DNA of 64,000 nucleotides from Thunnus maccoyii (Eukaryota; Chordata; Actinopteri; Scombriformes; Scombridae). A program made the position numbers and the translations under genes. How positions within the stretch are numbered: position 1 is the stretch's first letter; every line of letters begins with the position of its first letter. The DNA is taken from positions 4,278,001-4,342,000 of the forward strand of contig NC_056554.1 in NCBI RefSeq assembly GCF_910596095.1. Reading direction: 5' to 3'. Shown piece after piece: positions 1 to 14,300 of the stretch. Under the pieces are notes generated by a model. That model saw only the letters and a list, made by a program, of their open reading frames with translations. It was not told the origin of the DNA and ran no database searches.

Positions 1-3000
1 GCTTGTCATGGACTTGTGTGTTTTTGTTCTTTTGGGTTCCTGTGTTCACTCTGTGTGTCTGTTTAATTCCAGTTCTTCTTTATGGTTATTGAGCCTGTTA
101 AGTTTTCCATCACAGTATGGCTCTGTGTCCCTTGGTTGCTATTCTCCATTGTTCCACCAGAAACCTCAGCAGAGGACCTGCAGACTGTATTATTACACAT
201 TTTAATTAATCAGGTATACTTCAACAAACCTATCTTTCAAACAAAAGTAAAAAAAAGTAATAGGCTGTCATAACTAGCCTAAGTCTTCCAATGTTTCTTA
301 GTATTAACCCCTGTGTCTGTTATAGATCCACCAGCGGTTCCTGGCTGCCTCCTTGTGTGTGAGATGTGCTGTCACAGCTGCCCTTAGTCAGTTCATCATT
401 CTGTGCCAGTATACTGGACATAGACCTTTCATTTGGGCATCCGGTGCTTTAGCTTATCTATATCTATTTATAAATCCATTTTCTGTCATGTTTGATTCAG
501 GGCAAAATGCAATATTTGTGTTTTAGCAAGTGAGAAATCAGATTGGGGATTTCAGGCAAAATTTACCTACTTCCAAGGTGCATCCAGAAGGGGAATAGTC
601 TGCAGAGGACAAAACTCCAGCAACACTTGTAGTATAAAGAACAACTTAGTTGTGAGTGAGTCGTGAGTCTTCTTTATACAAAGTGGTGCTGGAATTTTAT
701 CCTCTTCAGAGAGTGAGAAATTACAACAGTTGAAAATTCAGCTTTTGCTGCCATCTAGTGATTGAAATATTCACTTGCTGAATGCCCTGGCCTCACCACA
801 AAAGTACATTGCACTGTGGTGCGTGCAGAGAGGGAAAGTTGTATTACAATACAAGTTAGCTGTAGTTCCGCCAGCAGAACATGTTTAAATAAATACCAAG
901 AAGCTTTAAGTTAGTTCAGAGATGAGTTTTAAAGAAAGCCGAGTTATGACAGCTGCTAACCACTTTTTATGACCACAGCACAAGTTGGCATTCCCTTTGA
1001 TCTGGTTGAGTGCTGAAAACATCACTTGTGACTGTGTTTGTGTGTGACCACTGTTTACAGCTCCTTAGACAGTAACGTTGGCAAAGAAAGCTTTGTAATG
1101 CCATGCAAGGATTTGAAATGATTACTTCCTTTAGATATGACAGGTGTTACCAATACACCACGAGTTCATGAATAGCTTAACCACAAGGCTGGACAAACTC
1201 AACCATTTACTCACTTCTCATGTAGTTTACTGCACCTGCACATAGATACAATGTGTGTGTCAGTCTTGGTAATCAGAACAGTCGCAACCATTACCATAGC
1301 TAAAGCCATACCATAATCACAGCAACAGCACTGTACAGCTGTACTAACCTCACCAATGGTTGCATAAAAACTTGAGCTAACTAGTTAGCTTACCATTAGC
1401 TTCAAAGCTACAAATTTTGTGGCAGATACCAAACATGATATATTTTTCAGCCTCCAATATGAGCCCACCATTACCCCTAAAATGTCAGTGCATGAGTATC
1501 AGGCTCTACCTAACTTTACAGTGGCAAGCTTATGCTTAAAATATGGTTAATGCTACCACATTTTGACTAGCTAACTGCAGTATTTTTTACACAGAATAAA
1601 CTGAAAACACATTTACCATTAGGTTCACTATTTAACTATTTTGATAAACTCTTGGCTAATTTATGCTAACTGCTCTAGACCATTAACTGTATATAAACAG
1701 CTATAGACCTTTCTCATAGCAGACATTTTGACATGTAAAACAGAAAAAGCACAGGTATAATTAATAATGTTAATGATGGCTGCATTCCATTCAGGTCAGC
1801 CAGTTCTGGGTTCCTGGCAATGCCCATGCTGGCTCACTGGAAGGGCTTAACTGGAAACATGATGTAACAGACACATCGTCAGTGCTATTACTTACACCTG
1901 CACTTTTCCATCTGCGGCAAATTAAAACGTCTGCTGTGAAAAAAAACTGTTAAAGAACCAAGGGTTATTGGTGTGCAGTGAGCCCTTTCCTCATTTTTCA
2001 TGCACCTGAGTAGTATTTATAAATGTGGGGTGTTTGTGGGCTACTACCTTTATACTTCTACCACAGTCTAAACCATATGATTTATCTGATATCTCGTTAC
2101 CACAGTAGTATTCAAAATTTGATGTGCTTATAAACATGATACTTAATATATCCAATGGTGTGAAATTTCAGTTTTTCAGTAACTCGGTTTCCACCGTGAA
2201 ACACAGTGCTTTAATGACAAATTCTTTTTTTTAATTCTTAAAGCTCACCTGCCATCCAATGTCTCTTTTTGTGGATTTTATGTTAAGTTTCTTTAAGTGT
2301 TTCTTTGGTGGTGCATTTTGCATGCATCAGAAAATTCAAATAACATTAAAAATTACTTCTAGAGTTTTTATAAGATCATCTCTTTCAATCTATCACATCT
2401 GGGACAGCTCAACAGTAATGTGATGCCACTGGGCTAATCAATCCTATTAGATAATACATTCACACATAGATGTCATCAAATATACATTGTTCCCACTGCA
2501 CAGTGCTGATAAAGTCAGTTCAAAATTGTACCAGCAGAGGGCATTAAACACTAGTACTTCGGTGCAGTGAGTGCAGTGCACTAAGTGCAGTGAAATTACC
2601 CTTACAGTTTACAGCATAACTTGGCAGGTATCATGATATTTGCATTATATTGCCTGTACTCCACATTCAACGCTTTGAACAAACATGACAGTTTTTTAGA
2701 ATTATTGCAAATATAACTGATTAAAATATGATTAACTGTCATTTAAAAATGATTGTTATATAGGAACCTGTCAAGACTTTGTGGTGTGCAAGAAGCTTTT
2801 TTTCTTGATGATCAGCTAATTAATCCCTTTATTTACTGATTACTGTTTCATATTTTTGTGTTTAATGTTACATATCAATGTCCAACGACTACCTAAATAA
2901 AAGAGGTACATCTATAATATACAATAAAACTCAGAATGGACCCTTTCAGAGTGTTTTGATATATTACTATGATATTACTGATTATTACTGATCTATTAAC

Positions 3001-3200
3001 ATGTAAGAAGCATTTTAATGATACTAGTTTTATTTAGGCGTGTAACAAACCATCTGGTGAGTTACAAGTAGCCTACAATATTTTCATTTGAAATGTAGTG
3101 GAGTAGAAGTAGCCTATAGAGTAGCATGACATGGAAATACTCAGTTAAAGAATTAAGCAAGTGTTTCCAACCAATTTACACACCTCACAACATCTCATCT
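1..3200. other. Intergenic region upstream of slc29a2, no supported gene
   Basis: No coding region with family resemblance or a consistent exon chain was found. The stretch is AT-rich with scattered short repeats, such as the iterated 'gtgcag' words near 2560-2595. Bases about 2975-3165 look like a fragment of the abundant teleost repeat whose typical words are 'agtggagtagaagtat' and 'aaatactcaagtaaag'; other copies lie near 28.87 kb and 63.3-63.9 kb. An open frame without a start (328-525) is listed as a finding, not as a gene. Confidence 0.6.
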
Positions 3201-3229
3201 GTAGGTTGTTGTGTACAATCATATAGAGT

Positions 3230-3579
3230 GGGGAAGGGGCTGTTTTGCCCGCCAGTCTTCTGTCAGATGCCCGCGAAGACGAAACATAATGTGACGGAAC
3301 ACATGTTTAACAGGGCACCGGAAGTACTACCTTTTTTTGTGGAGGTTTCCGTAACGTGTAGCAGCCTGTACTAGCTGACAGTTAAAAAAGCATACAGAGC
3401 CATGAACTACCGTAGCCATTTGTATATCCTGCCGCCACGTGCATGAACGACGAACACACACATCGGTTAAAATTAGTCTCCCAGTGAATCATATTGGACC
3501 GTTTGGATATGTTTAAATTACTTGAATCGACGGTGGGAGCATTATGAAAATACAGTGACGAGACCAGCATTTTTCCAAG
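3230..3579 (+). promoter_or_regulatory. slc29a2: Probable slc29a2 promoter and non-coding first exon
   Basis: This block is locally richer in C, G and CpG than its surroundings. It holds a consensus ETS/GABP motif, ACCGGAAGT, at 3317-3325, typical of TATA-less housekeeping promoters. A strong splice donor follows at 3579/3580 (CCAAG|GTGAGT). The coding part of slc29a2 begins in an exon whose acceptor AG is at 8388-8389, only 25 bases before the ATG, so a non-coding exon upstream is expected and this is the best candidate. A second candidate donor (AACAG|GTAAGG) lies near 4352. The transcription start cannot be fixed from sequence; about 3330-3500 is an inference. Confidence 0.45.
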
Positions 3580-6500
3580 GTGAGTCTGTCACATTCCTAC
3601 ATCACGTTAGCTAGCACTCATGTTAATAGATGGCAACATTGTGTTTTATATGGAAATGTTTTAGTCGTTTTTTAAGGAAGAAGTGATGTTTACGTCACTG
3701 TCGGTTGAGTGATGAAACAAAAAAGCGTCTCTGGTTTGCTCCTCTGTCTCTTGCAGACTTGAAATATGGATGTCATTGATTGTAAAATACCATTTACTAA
3801 CTTACAGGGTTTTTAAAATTAACACCAGATTGTATGTGTTATCAATAGTTTCATTTAGTAATAGTTTTGTAATATAATACCATAACATGTGTATCGTTAA
3901 GTTAGCTATGTCCTGATAAAACATGGTTCCACATGGCTTAATGAAGATAATATTTTACGACATTTCCTTGAATATGATTTTGCCATTCACATTTAATTAT
4001 ATGGTGTTTAACCACAGCTGTTAGGGACGCAGTTGCCCGGGAAAAATCAGTCTGTGTTTTGTCTTAAATAACCTACACAGTGAAACAATTAAATCACTCT
4101 ATTTGGCGTTACAGTACGCCTGTTTGGACCAATACATCTATTGTTTGGATCTACATTGTAGGCTACACTTTACTCAACAGCAGGGAATTGATACTGTTCC
4201 TATTTACTACACATGTATTTTCCTGGTGTTAGGAGCGATATGGTCCCTGCCACAGATGAACACATGTTCTGTGCGACTCAGTCTGGATTATGGAAGGGAG
4301 CCTTAATCTCTTGTGACTCAGGAGTGAAACACAGCTTTTTAAGGGTTAACAGGTAAGGCGAGGAACTGTTTATCACTGGGAACACAAGCAGCAAGTAGAA
4401 GGTACCGAGGTCTTGATACATAGATTTGTAATACATTTTTTTTTGTTACATGTCCACTTTCTGTTAACTTTCCTTGACCACTTCTACTTTAATGGTCAGG
4501 TGCTCATATGAACATAGGAACAGGTTTTTTCTTGCTGTAATCATTCCTCCTGTTCATACTATCTGTTAAAATATCAGTTCTTGATGTGCTTTCAATGTAA
4601 ATGAAAATGCACAGTCCTCTGTTTGTGCAAAAAAAAAGTATTCAAGTTTATCTAAAGCTTACATGAGGCTTCAGCCTTCCAAACCAGTCAACTTAAGTGC
4701 AGTCGTTTTACTACTATCCTTTCACTGCTGCTCAACAGGGAAACACACAGAGGGAATGTTATACTAAAAAGACTTAAACTTTCAATTGACTTGACTAATT
4801 TGAACGTATGAGGATTCATGTAAGTTTTAGATGAACTTTTGAATATATTTTTGCACAACACTAAAGCTGAAAGCACATTAAGAATGGCTCTTCTAAAAGT
4901 CAGGAGGAATCATTACAGCAAGCAAAGCCTGTTTCATTGGTCCTTATGGGCACCTGACTGTTGTTTACGACACTTATAGATAATTGTGAACCTATCCTTT
5001 AATGAACTATGGCTGTTTTTATTAATTTCCCATAATATCTTTGACAATTTCCCAATTCTAACCTTTTCATAGTCAAATATTGCCATTTTAAATGTATAGA
5101 CTCACAAGCAGCCGCCTGTTGGTCTCTGGAAGTTGTGATAAAGGGTGTGAGCGTGTGTGTAGACAGAAGATTTAGCATGGATAATTGTTCAGCAAGGCCT
5201 GGCTCAAAAAGTGACAGCTACCAGTGAGATGCCTCCGCAGTAATATTACAATACAAACCACTGTACAGGGAGTATTAGAGGAAAAACTAAAATAATCACA
5301 AAAACACAAGCAGAAATAAAACTGTACAGTGTAAAAGATGCATAATACAGAAATTAAGAGAGAAAAATAAATAAGTATAACTTTAAAAAGTGAATAAGCA
5401 ATGTTCAAACCACTTTAAATCATTTAGCAATGTTGTCCATAGTGTTTTTCAAGAGATGAGATGTCTTTAAAGCTTTTTTATTTTGAGATACTCTACAGAC
5501 AGAATCAAAGAATGTCTGAAGTTCTTCTTAAAACAAGTTTTTGTTTGGAAGAAACTAAAGAAATCTGGCTTTGTGAATATGGCGTTTGTTTCTGCAGTCT
5601 TCATGTTGCTCCCCTGCATCTTAACACGGGAGGAACAGTTTGATATACTGTCAGTGGAAACACCCACCAAAAACAGGCTCTTTTAAGAGAGAGTGATTTC
5701 TGGCACTGAAAAAAATAGCTGTGCGTATGTTACTTAAGCAAATGACTCTGCATTGGAAAGTACAAATTAGAGTGGGTTGAGCAAGATTGAATGAAAGAAG
5801 TTGGCTGTCTGGAGACAAATGAGCATTTTGTGTGTCTCTTTTCATTATGGAAAAATCCTTAATGAAAAGAGAGACACAAATAGTGTTTCTGCATTTTCAG
5901 CCTTGTGTTTTGGTTGCTGTTTATGCTTCATGCTTTCCCATCTCTCACCTAAATACCTTCCTAGGAGCCCTCAAGCTAAACAACCACTGTCTGCTGCACA
6001 GCAGTGGTGTCATTACACCTACTGTTTATGCTGACAAAAACCCTTAAACTATAATTAATATGACTTTAACAGTGATTGTCCCCACATTAAAGATTCTGTG
6101 TGTAAACATTTCTTTAGAGATGCTGCATTTGAAGTGGATCAACATCTGAAGAGTGTAATGAGTTAGGTGCCTACAAATGCAAATGTGTTTTATAAAATCC
6201 CACTTCAGAGTTTTCTCACGTTTAGCGTGTTTGTCTCAATGACGTGGGAGGTGTCTTTCACATGAAACAATGAGGCTACTTATCCTGTCTGCCCTGTACA
6301 TGTTGCTAGTGATGGGGGGGGGGGGGGTGGAAAGAAAGAATGTGAATGAGTAAAGATTTGTACGATTCAATGCTGGGAGAAGTTCTGCCTTTTTTAAAAT
6401 GTAAGTTTCATTCTTAGCCCTGTTCCTTTTTTGTTTCCATTGTTTTTACAAGCCAGAGCTAATGTGAGGCTTCAGCAGTCTGAGTTAGGCAAATCAAGGG

Positions 6501-8389
6501 GTTATCTTCCAAAGTTACAGACTGACTTGAAAAACCATGAACCTATCGTACAACAAGTTCACACACAGTTATTTTGTAGTTACAAAAATTTGGTGACAAA
6601 GATCTGTACACTATTGATAGTAATCATTTTATGTCCAAAAGATTGATTACCTTCGTACTAACCGTGAGGAACCACTCACCTACAAATCCAGTTAAAAATG
6701 CGACTTAAATGTAGTGCAACTGTGTTTCATAAGGAAGGACACTTCTGGTCATAAACATATTTTAAGTAGCTTATATCAGGCTCTGAGTGGAATTATACCA
6801 GCTGACATTCGTGTTGTCACAGTAAACCCGTGAGGAACTTTTGTTACTGTTTTTGTCTGTTTTTTCCACAACCTCATATTTTAAAAATGCACAGAATGAC
6901 GTCTGAGACCAAAGCAAATAACAAATCAGTATAAATAACTAGAGTGGTTTTACTGGTTTCAATTAGAGACAGAATGTTTCTGGCCAGAACACAGACTGCA
7001 CAGAGGACACTATGATATTAACTCTCCAACTCTTGCCCTTCATGCTGTTTTCCTTTCGTTTTTTTCAGAGGAATAGAGCTTTTAATAGGAGAGCTTTGAA
7101 GCAGCAAGCAGTCAGTTATAATTAAATTGTAGCCAAACACTGTTACCGTCTTATCCTTTCCCATTATGTTTATCACTTTCATAATCTGTGTTCAATATAA
7201 AAATACTCCTAACACATACTTTGATTTTTCTGTGAGGTATGTCCACATCATTTTAGTCCATGATTTACTTGCTGGCTCTGATTAGTTCTGCTCTGTTGCC
7301 TAAAACATGCTGTCAAGTTAGATTGTAATGACTTTTGACCAAGCTGATTACTTGTCAAGGGGAAGAAAAAACGTGTCCAGTCAAGTAATGAGTTGCTATT
7401 TCACCTGGGAGAAAACAGGCTTTTATTTTAGCTTAGTTACAGTCAGAGGCAAAGCTCCAGAGTGCACTAACCCTGTGATCCATGGACATTCACCGTCTGA
7501 GTGATGTTGACTTAACTGAATTGTGAGTATGTGCTATTGTAATGCCCTCTAAGAATGACGCAGCTGTTTTTTGTATCCGGTTACCAACGTCTGTGCTACA
7601 CCTGCTTTTGTAGAAACACTGGTGTCGATTGGCAAGTTTAGTGAAGTAGTCCTGTAACCAAACGCTGACAAACAAATGGAAACCAAAAACCTTTGTGCAA
7701 AACAAAACAGTGGAGTCAGTGAAAAAAAAGGAGGTGGTTAGATCACATCCTCCTCCTGTATTTTTAGGAATTAGTGCTGACTCCTAAAGTAGGACAAATG
7801 TGAGTCGAGCTCCATTATTTGTCTAGTTACATCCTCCCAACAAGTCAAAACAAGCAGAGCAGCCATACCCTATACTGCCAGTGGCAATGTTGTTAGTGGA
7901 GGAAAAAGCTTTGCCAGTTAGTGAGTCAAAAACACAAAGAAGCGAACTATCAGATTCTTGACTAATGTACACATTAAAGAGGAACCGAGTTTGTTCCCAG
8001 CCTCAGGGTGCTGGTTCCAGTGTCAAAGCTTCAGCGGAAAATCATTGATACTGCACTTAGTCAGGTCATTTGATTGGACATATAGTAGACTCCTGCCATG
8101 TGTAGTGGCATATTCACGTTAAACTACACATTGTTGTAGTAATTAGTTCATTCTATTGCTCTTCTTTATCTGACATCCATGATTCTCCAACACATCACAC
8201 CACTGTAGCTACTTTAGTGCCTCTTTGGAAGCAGGTTTGGACAGCCCCTCGCAGCCTCTTGCCAGAATGTAAATGGATTCCTGCGTGACTAAGTAGGAAA
8301 ACCTTGGCAGAAGAGTGTCTAGAAAACAAAATACATGCTCCGTAATCTTTGGAGGTGCGGCTGACTTTTCCTCCCTTCTGTTGTTGTAG

Positions 8390-11300
8390 TTTCACTTGAA
8401 CCTCCTACATCAGGATGAAGAGATGCAGGGACGCTCCTCCGGACCGGTGAGTTGAACTGGAAACAGTGAAATGGAAACAAGAAACTCTCACTTCCCAATA
8501 TTTACTCTCAACCACAGTTTCTCTCGACCACAGCTTCTGTGTAGTTTCTGAAACAGGTTGTTGCTGACAGGCAATGATGTGACAATTGAAATGATTTTCA
8601 TTTTTTTAAAACCCAACACCAGATTAAAAACTCTGGTATACTGTGTACTCTGGTTCCTGTGTGTATGAAGGCAATTTGAATCCAGCTCAATGGTGGACTC
8701 CACCACAACTGAAAACTATTATCTAGAGGTATCTACAGAAAGAAAATACATCAAATGGCTGTTGCTGAAAAATTTCTGACCATAAATAGTATCTCCAGGA
8801 TTATAACTTCAAGTTCCATCAATTTTAAGTAGGCAGCACCTAGTTGTATACTGGTAACCCTTTTTCAAACAACACCCGTTACTTCTCACCTACAGGGGCT
8901 GCTTGGTGGGAATAATATTCTTCATTCTGGGCCTGGGAACGCTGCTACCATGGAACTTCTTCATGACTGCTTCATTGGTAAAAACATGGCAATTACTTCC
9001 ATCAGAGGCTTCTGACACATTATCTGCTCCTCTGCTGAAGTGTTTTAGTGCATTAAAACCTATAAACTCAATAAGATGGTTTTCCAGTCAGATCTTTGTA
9101 AAAGCCTTTTATCTGAAGCCTTTTATGCTGGATGGATGTCAGTGGTCTTAGTGGGAAATTAACAGTGTTTATGGACAGAAAGCTGTTTACATCATTAAAG
9201 AAAATGTCTAGTGGATCTACAGAATGAAACTTAGGTAAACACGATGGATTGGATCAGTCAAAATTGGCATTATGTAGCGAGTGGTTTAAGTGATTTGTAG
9301 ATGTCTTGCATGTTCTGCAGTCTGTGTGTAGGGTATTAAAATGTCATGACCCATAGGAACCCATAAATCCACACAGTCTGTCATATGACTTTAACCATGT
9401 GGGTTACTGCATGTGTACACATGTGAAACTTCTTATCACACACGTTACCTGCATCTCTTCCAGTGCCTTGCGAGCACTTCGATTCCTGCTGAAAGCATTT
9501 ACTCTTCAGTTAGAGCTATTTTCAGCTGCTTGCTGATACTGAGAGCACAGAGTTGTAAGAGTGACCAGCATCACAACAGTTTGCCTCAAGCAACAACCCA
9601 AAAGAGAGCTGTATTATTAGTGGTATTGTGATGTGTTATCTTCACTAGATTATCTGGAGCTCTGTTCTAATCAGCCACCCACACAGCCTCTATTATGAAA
9701 ATGTTGCTTGATGTTGACAGAAGGCCAGTGTAATGAGTGCCAGAGAGCCATGTACCAGTGTGTGTATGTACCAGTTTCTTGGCTGCTAATGAATAATAAG
9801 TCAGATTGTAAGATTAGTATTCCTCTTAGCTACAGTTAGGGCTGGATGATATGGACAGAATCAAATATCGCAATATTTTTGACCAAATACCATGATATCG
9901 ATATTGCAATAATATTGTAAGGGATGACTGTGAGTGCTTTCACAAAATATTTACACAGTTTAGATTTTTGATTATAATATTTACAAATATAATATTTTTG
10001 ATATAATATTGGTATATTAACCAGCCCTAGCTACAGTGCCTTCATCTCCTTTGTGGATACTTTACAGCAACATTACAAGTTTGGATTATTTTATTATTGC
10101 TTGATTGCATATTACATTATCATTATAGCACATACAAGGATACAGTGCTAGAGGACTGGCTTTAAGTTGGGCTACATTAAAGCTGCATTAGTTGTTGTTT
10201 TTTTTTCTTTTGGGCCTCTTTTGTCTTTTTCAGATTGCAGGCAAATCAGATTTCTTTCTCAAATCAGATCTTTAAGACAGACTGTCCACATTGTTATTTG
10301 CAAGTGACCAGATTGGATTTGTGTGTCCAGACATCACCAACCTATCTGCATGTGTTGCTGTGGTAACGACATAGGCATCAGTAACTACGTATGTTGGTGA
10401 TGTGGGTTTCCAATGTGGAAGCCTGACAAATGAGATCCATCATTCCCCCAAAGTGCCAGCAGACCTTATTTTAGTTGTCTGTCCATGGACTGTTGTTCTC
10501 TGTGTCGTCCTCCATACTGCTCTGCTAGTAGCAGCATGGATTCTGCTCAGCCACTCTGATGCACCTCCGTCACTCTGGATTTGACGTTGTCATCGTGTGT
10601 CACATTGCGAGTGATGCAAAAGACACTTTGAAATCCGATTGGAGCAGCTGAGTGTCCGGACTGAGACACATCTGTATAAATCTGATTAGAATCGCATTTC
10701 AAACAACCTCTAAATGTGGCTTGGATCCAATTTGCAAAATTCACATTTCATGTGGTTTTTTGCTCTCCAGACTTTCTAAAATCAATCTGGATACAATCTC
10801 AGTGTGCCAAAAAAGGATTTGGGCTGACAGTCTAAATAAGGCTTTAGGGACAAGCTGTAAATACAACTTTGATATATTCCTGCATCAGGAAACGGGGTTG
10901 ATGAGTGGTGAGACTGAACTAAAACAGTAAAGTTGAGGATCGTAAAAACCAAATAATGAGTTGAAAGACACTAAAACTCCCCATTGATCTGAGGGGTACT
11001 GCAGAGTCGGGTGACAATTCTCTGTGGGTTCATCACTCTGAGTGACTCCTCATGTTACACACAGTCATTTGACCCATTTTAAATATAAAAAAATGATTAG
11101 TGGTAGCTTTAAAGTTATATACTTTATTGTCTAAGAGATGGAAAATGTAGAAGTATATTTTTCTCGCACATGACAAGGATTCTGGGAGTTATGTTGAGTT
11201 CAACAGGAATATGTGAATGTCTTTATGTGGAGGCAAGTTCTCCAAATAATAAAACTTTCTTCTGCTGGTGAGCTGAGCAGAATCAGTTTTCTCAAACAAT

Positions 11301-14300
11301 GTAAACTGGTTGTCTCAAAGAAGTAAGAAAAGTTGTCCTGAGAATTTTAACATTTGAAAGAGTATTGATCATAATATTGATTGATTTATTTACTTCATTT
11401 TCCATCACTGGTTAATGTAGTGTACATGTAAATGAAATGGAAGCATGCAGGATAACTCAACAATGTAATGTCTGTCTTGCTTCCTCTGGGTTTGTAGTAT
11501 TTCCAAGGGCGCCTAAACAAAACAGAATGGAACAATGGCACAGCAGTCCAAAAAGAGTACTACTTCAACAACTGGATGACCCTGCTGTCCCAGCTGCCCC
11601 TGCTGCTCTTCACTCTGCTCAACTCCATCCTCTACCAGAGGTAGCTCATTTTAACCCTGACTGATTTAAATCAGCCTAAATAGAGAGGATTTCTGACTGA
11701 AGTGTCAATTTTATACAGCTTCAAATATTTGCAGTGATAATGCTGATGTTTGTGTTTCAGGATATCGGAGGCAATGCGCGTTGCAGGAAGCCTGGTTTTT
11801 ATGCTGTTGCTCTTCATCCTCACAGCAGTGCTGGTCAAAGTGCCCATGGAGGAAGACCGCTTCTTCTCCGTCACCATGGCTACTATCTGGTTCATCAACT
11901 GTAAGTCAGAGTTACTGAGTGTGTGTGTGAGAGGAAGTCTGATAGTGACAGATAAAGGTGAGCATGTGTGTCTAAGTGATAAAATGTCACATTTAATGAG
12001 CTCTCCTCTCCCAGCGTTCGGTGCCGTGCTTCAAGGCAGTCTGTTTGGTCTGGTGGGACTGCTGCCTCAGAAGTACAGTGCCATCTTCATGAGCGGCCAG
12101 GGCCTCGCGGGGACCTTCGCTGCCATTGCCATGCTGCTAGCCATAGCCAGTGAGCCCACCCACACTCACACACAAAACACCACTAGTGGGTGCCTAATCC
12201 CTCAGTTGCCTAGTAACAAAGGACGTTCAAAACGGATCTAGAGCTAGTCAAATGCAGCATGACACCACACTGTGCTCCATTTCAGAGGACACAAATCATT
12301 AGAGTTCTTAGTTACTTACTTGTGTGTTTGTCTCTCAGGTGAAGCAGACTCTGAGACGGCAGCGTTGGGTTACTTCATCACGCCATGTGTGGGGACCCTG
12401 TTGACACTCTTCAGCTACCTGCTCCTGTCCCGCCTGGTCAGCTCTGCATGACTACATTACCCACAATCCAATCAAACTAAATAGCATTTTAAACCTAGCA
12501 ATATTAGCACATTGTTAAAAAAGGTTGCAATAATCAAATCTTCAAAAGTGAAACAGGAGCCTCTTGGTGGCATATAGAGTTGCCAAAGTATAAAACTGTC
12601 TTAAATTGAATTTAAATTAAATGTGGATTAAATTGTTCACTTTTATCTAAGCAGGAAAATATTGCACATACTTACATACTACTACTACTACTAGAATCCC
12701 ATTTGACTCTATCTTAGTCTAAACATGTATACAGAGGTATTTATTTTGTGCTTTCTGGTGATTCCACACAGGACTTTGCTCAGTATTATCTGGACAAAAA
12801 CAACAAATACGAGGTGGGCACCACAGAGCTGCTGACAGGTGAGATTTAGGCTTCAACAAACTCCTTTTCATGCCTGCTGATTTAATGTAATTTGTCTCCA
12901 AGTTGGCATCACAGGGACACTGTAAATTTAGCATTTCTCCTCATTCTGAAGTGCAAGCTCTTTAACACTGGTAGAATTAAGATCAAGCATTTGCCTGAGC
13001 GAGTGAACCTCTGCTGGTTTTTCTACTGAGTTCATGATTCTGTGCTTCATAGTCTGGCTGAATGAAATCAGTTCAGGGGAACATTATCTTGTTAAGTCAG
13101 TTTACCCACTGTTTATTCAATTAGAGTCCTGGCAGTGCCTAGACAAAGACTGAGCCTGTTAGACACACAGAGGCCCACACACACACTCACACTCTTTGTC
13201 AGTGTTTTTCATGAATGTTAAAAAGCCCAAAGTGGCGCACTTACTCAAATCATTGACTAAACCAGACACCATATTTGAAATATTTCCTTCAAGCACATAT
13301 GAGCATAAGAGCATGAGCATGAACAATGAGGATTTTTACTTGTAAATGGCACAGTGGAAGTCATTTGTACAGTGCTGCTTGAAAGTATTTGAACCCCTTA
13401 TAATTTGCTATATATCTGCATAGATATGACCTAAAACATGATCAGATTTCCATTCAAGTCCTAAAACTTTATAAAGAGACATCAGCTAAACAAGTGAGAC
13501 AAAAACCGTACTCTTGTTCATTTATTTATTGAGGAAAATGATCCACCGTTACACATTTGTGCGTGGCAAAAGTATGTGAACCTCTAGGATTATCAATTTA
13601 TTTGAAGGGGAAATCCACCAGTCGATTGTCAGGCAGATTGTGTACAAATTGAAGACATCCAACACCATTGTTACCCTGCCCAGGAGTGGTCGAACAACAA
13701 AAATCACATCAAGAGCAAGGTGTGTAATAGTCTGGGAGGCCACAAGAAACCCCAGGGTAACGTCTAGGAAACTAAAGGAATCTCTTGCAGTGGCTACAGT
13801 CAATGTTCATGAGTCCATCATCAGGAGAACATTGAACATCAATGGTGTGCATTGTAGAGTTGCAAGGAACAAAGCCACTTCTCTCCAAATAGGACATTGC
13901 TGCCTACTATAGTACGCTCAAGACCACGTGGATAAGCCAGTAGGTGATTGGAAAAATTTTCTGTGGATGGATGAGACCAAAATTGAACTTTTTGGCTTGA
14001 ATGAGAAGCGTTATTTTTGGTGAGGAGCAAACACTACATTCCAGCATAAGAACCTTAACCCATCTGTGAAACATGGTGGTGGTAGTATCATGGTTTGGGC
14101 CTGTTTTGCTGCTCCTGAACCAGGACGGCTTGCAATCATTGATAGAACTGAGTTCTCAGTTTTGCCAGCACATTCTACAGCAAGATGTCAAGGTATCTGT
14201 CTATGAACTGAAACTCAACAGAAAGCAGGTCATGCAGTAAGACAATGACCCTAAACACACAAGTCGTTCTAGCAAAGAATGGTTAGAGCAGAAGAAAGAT

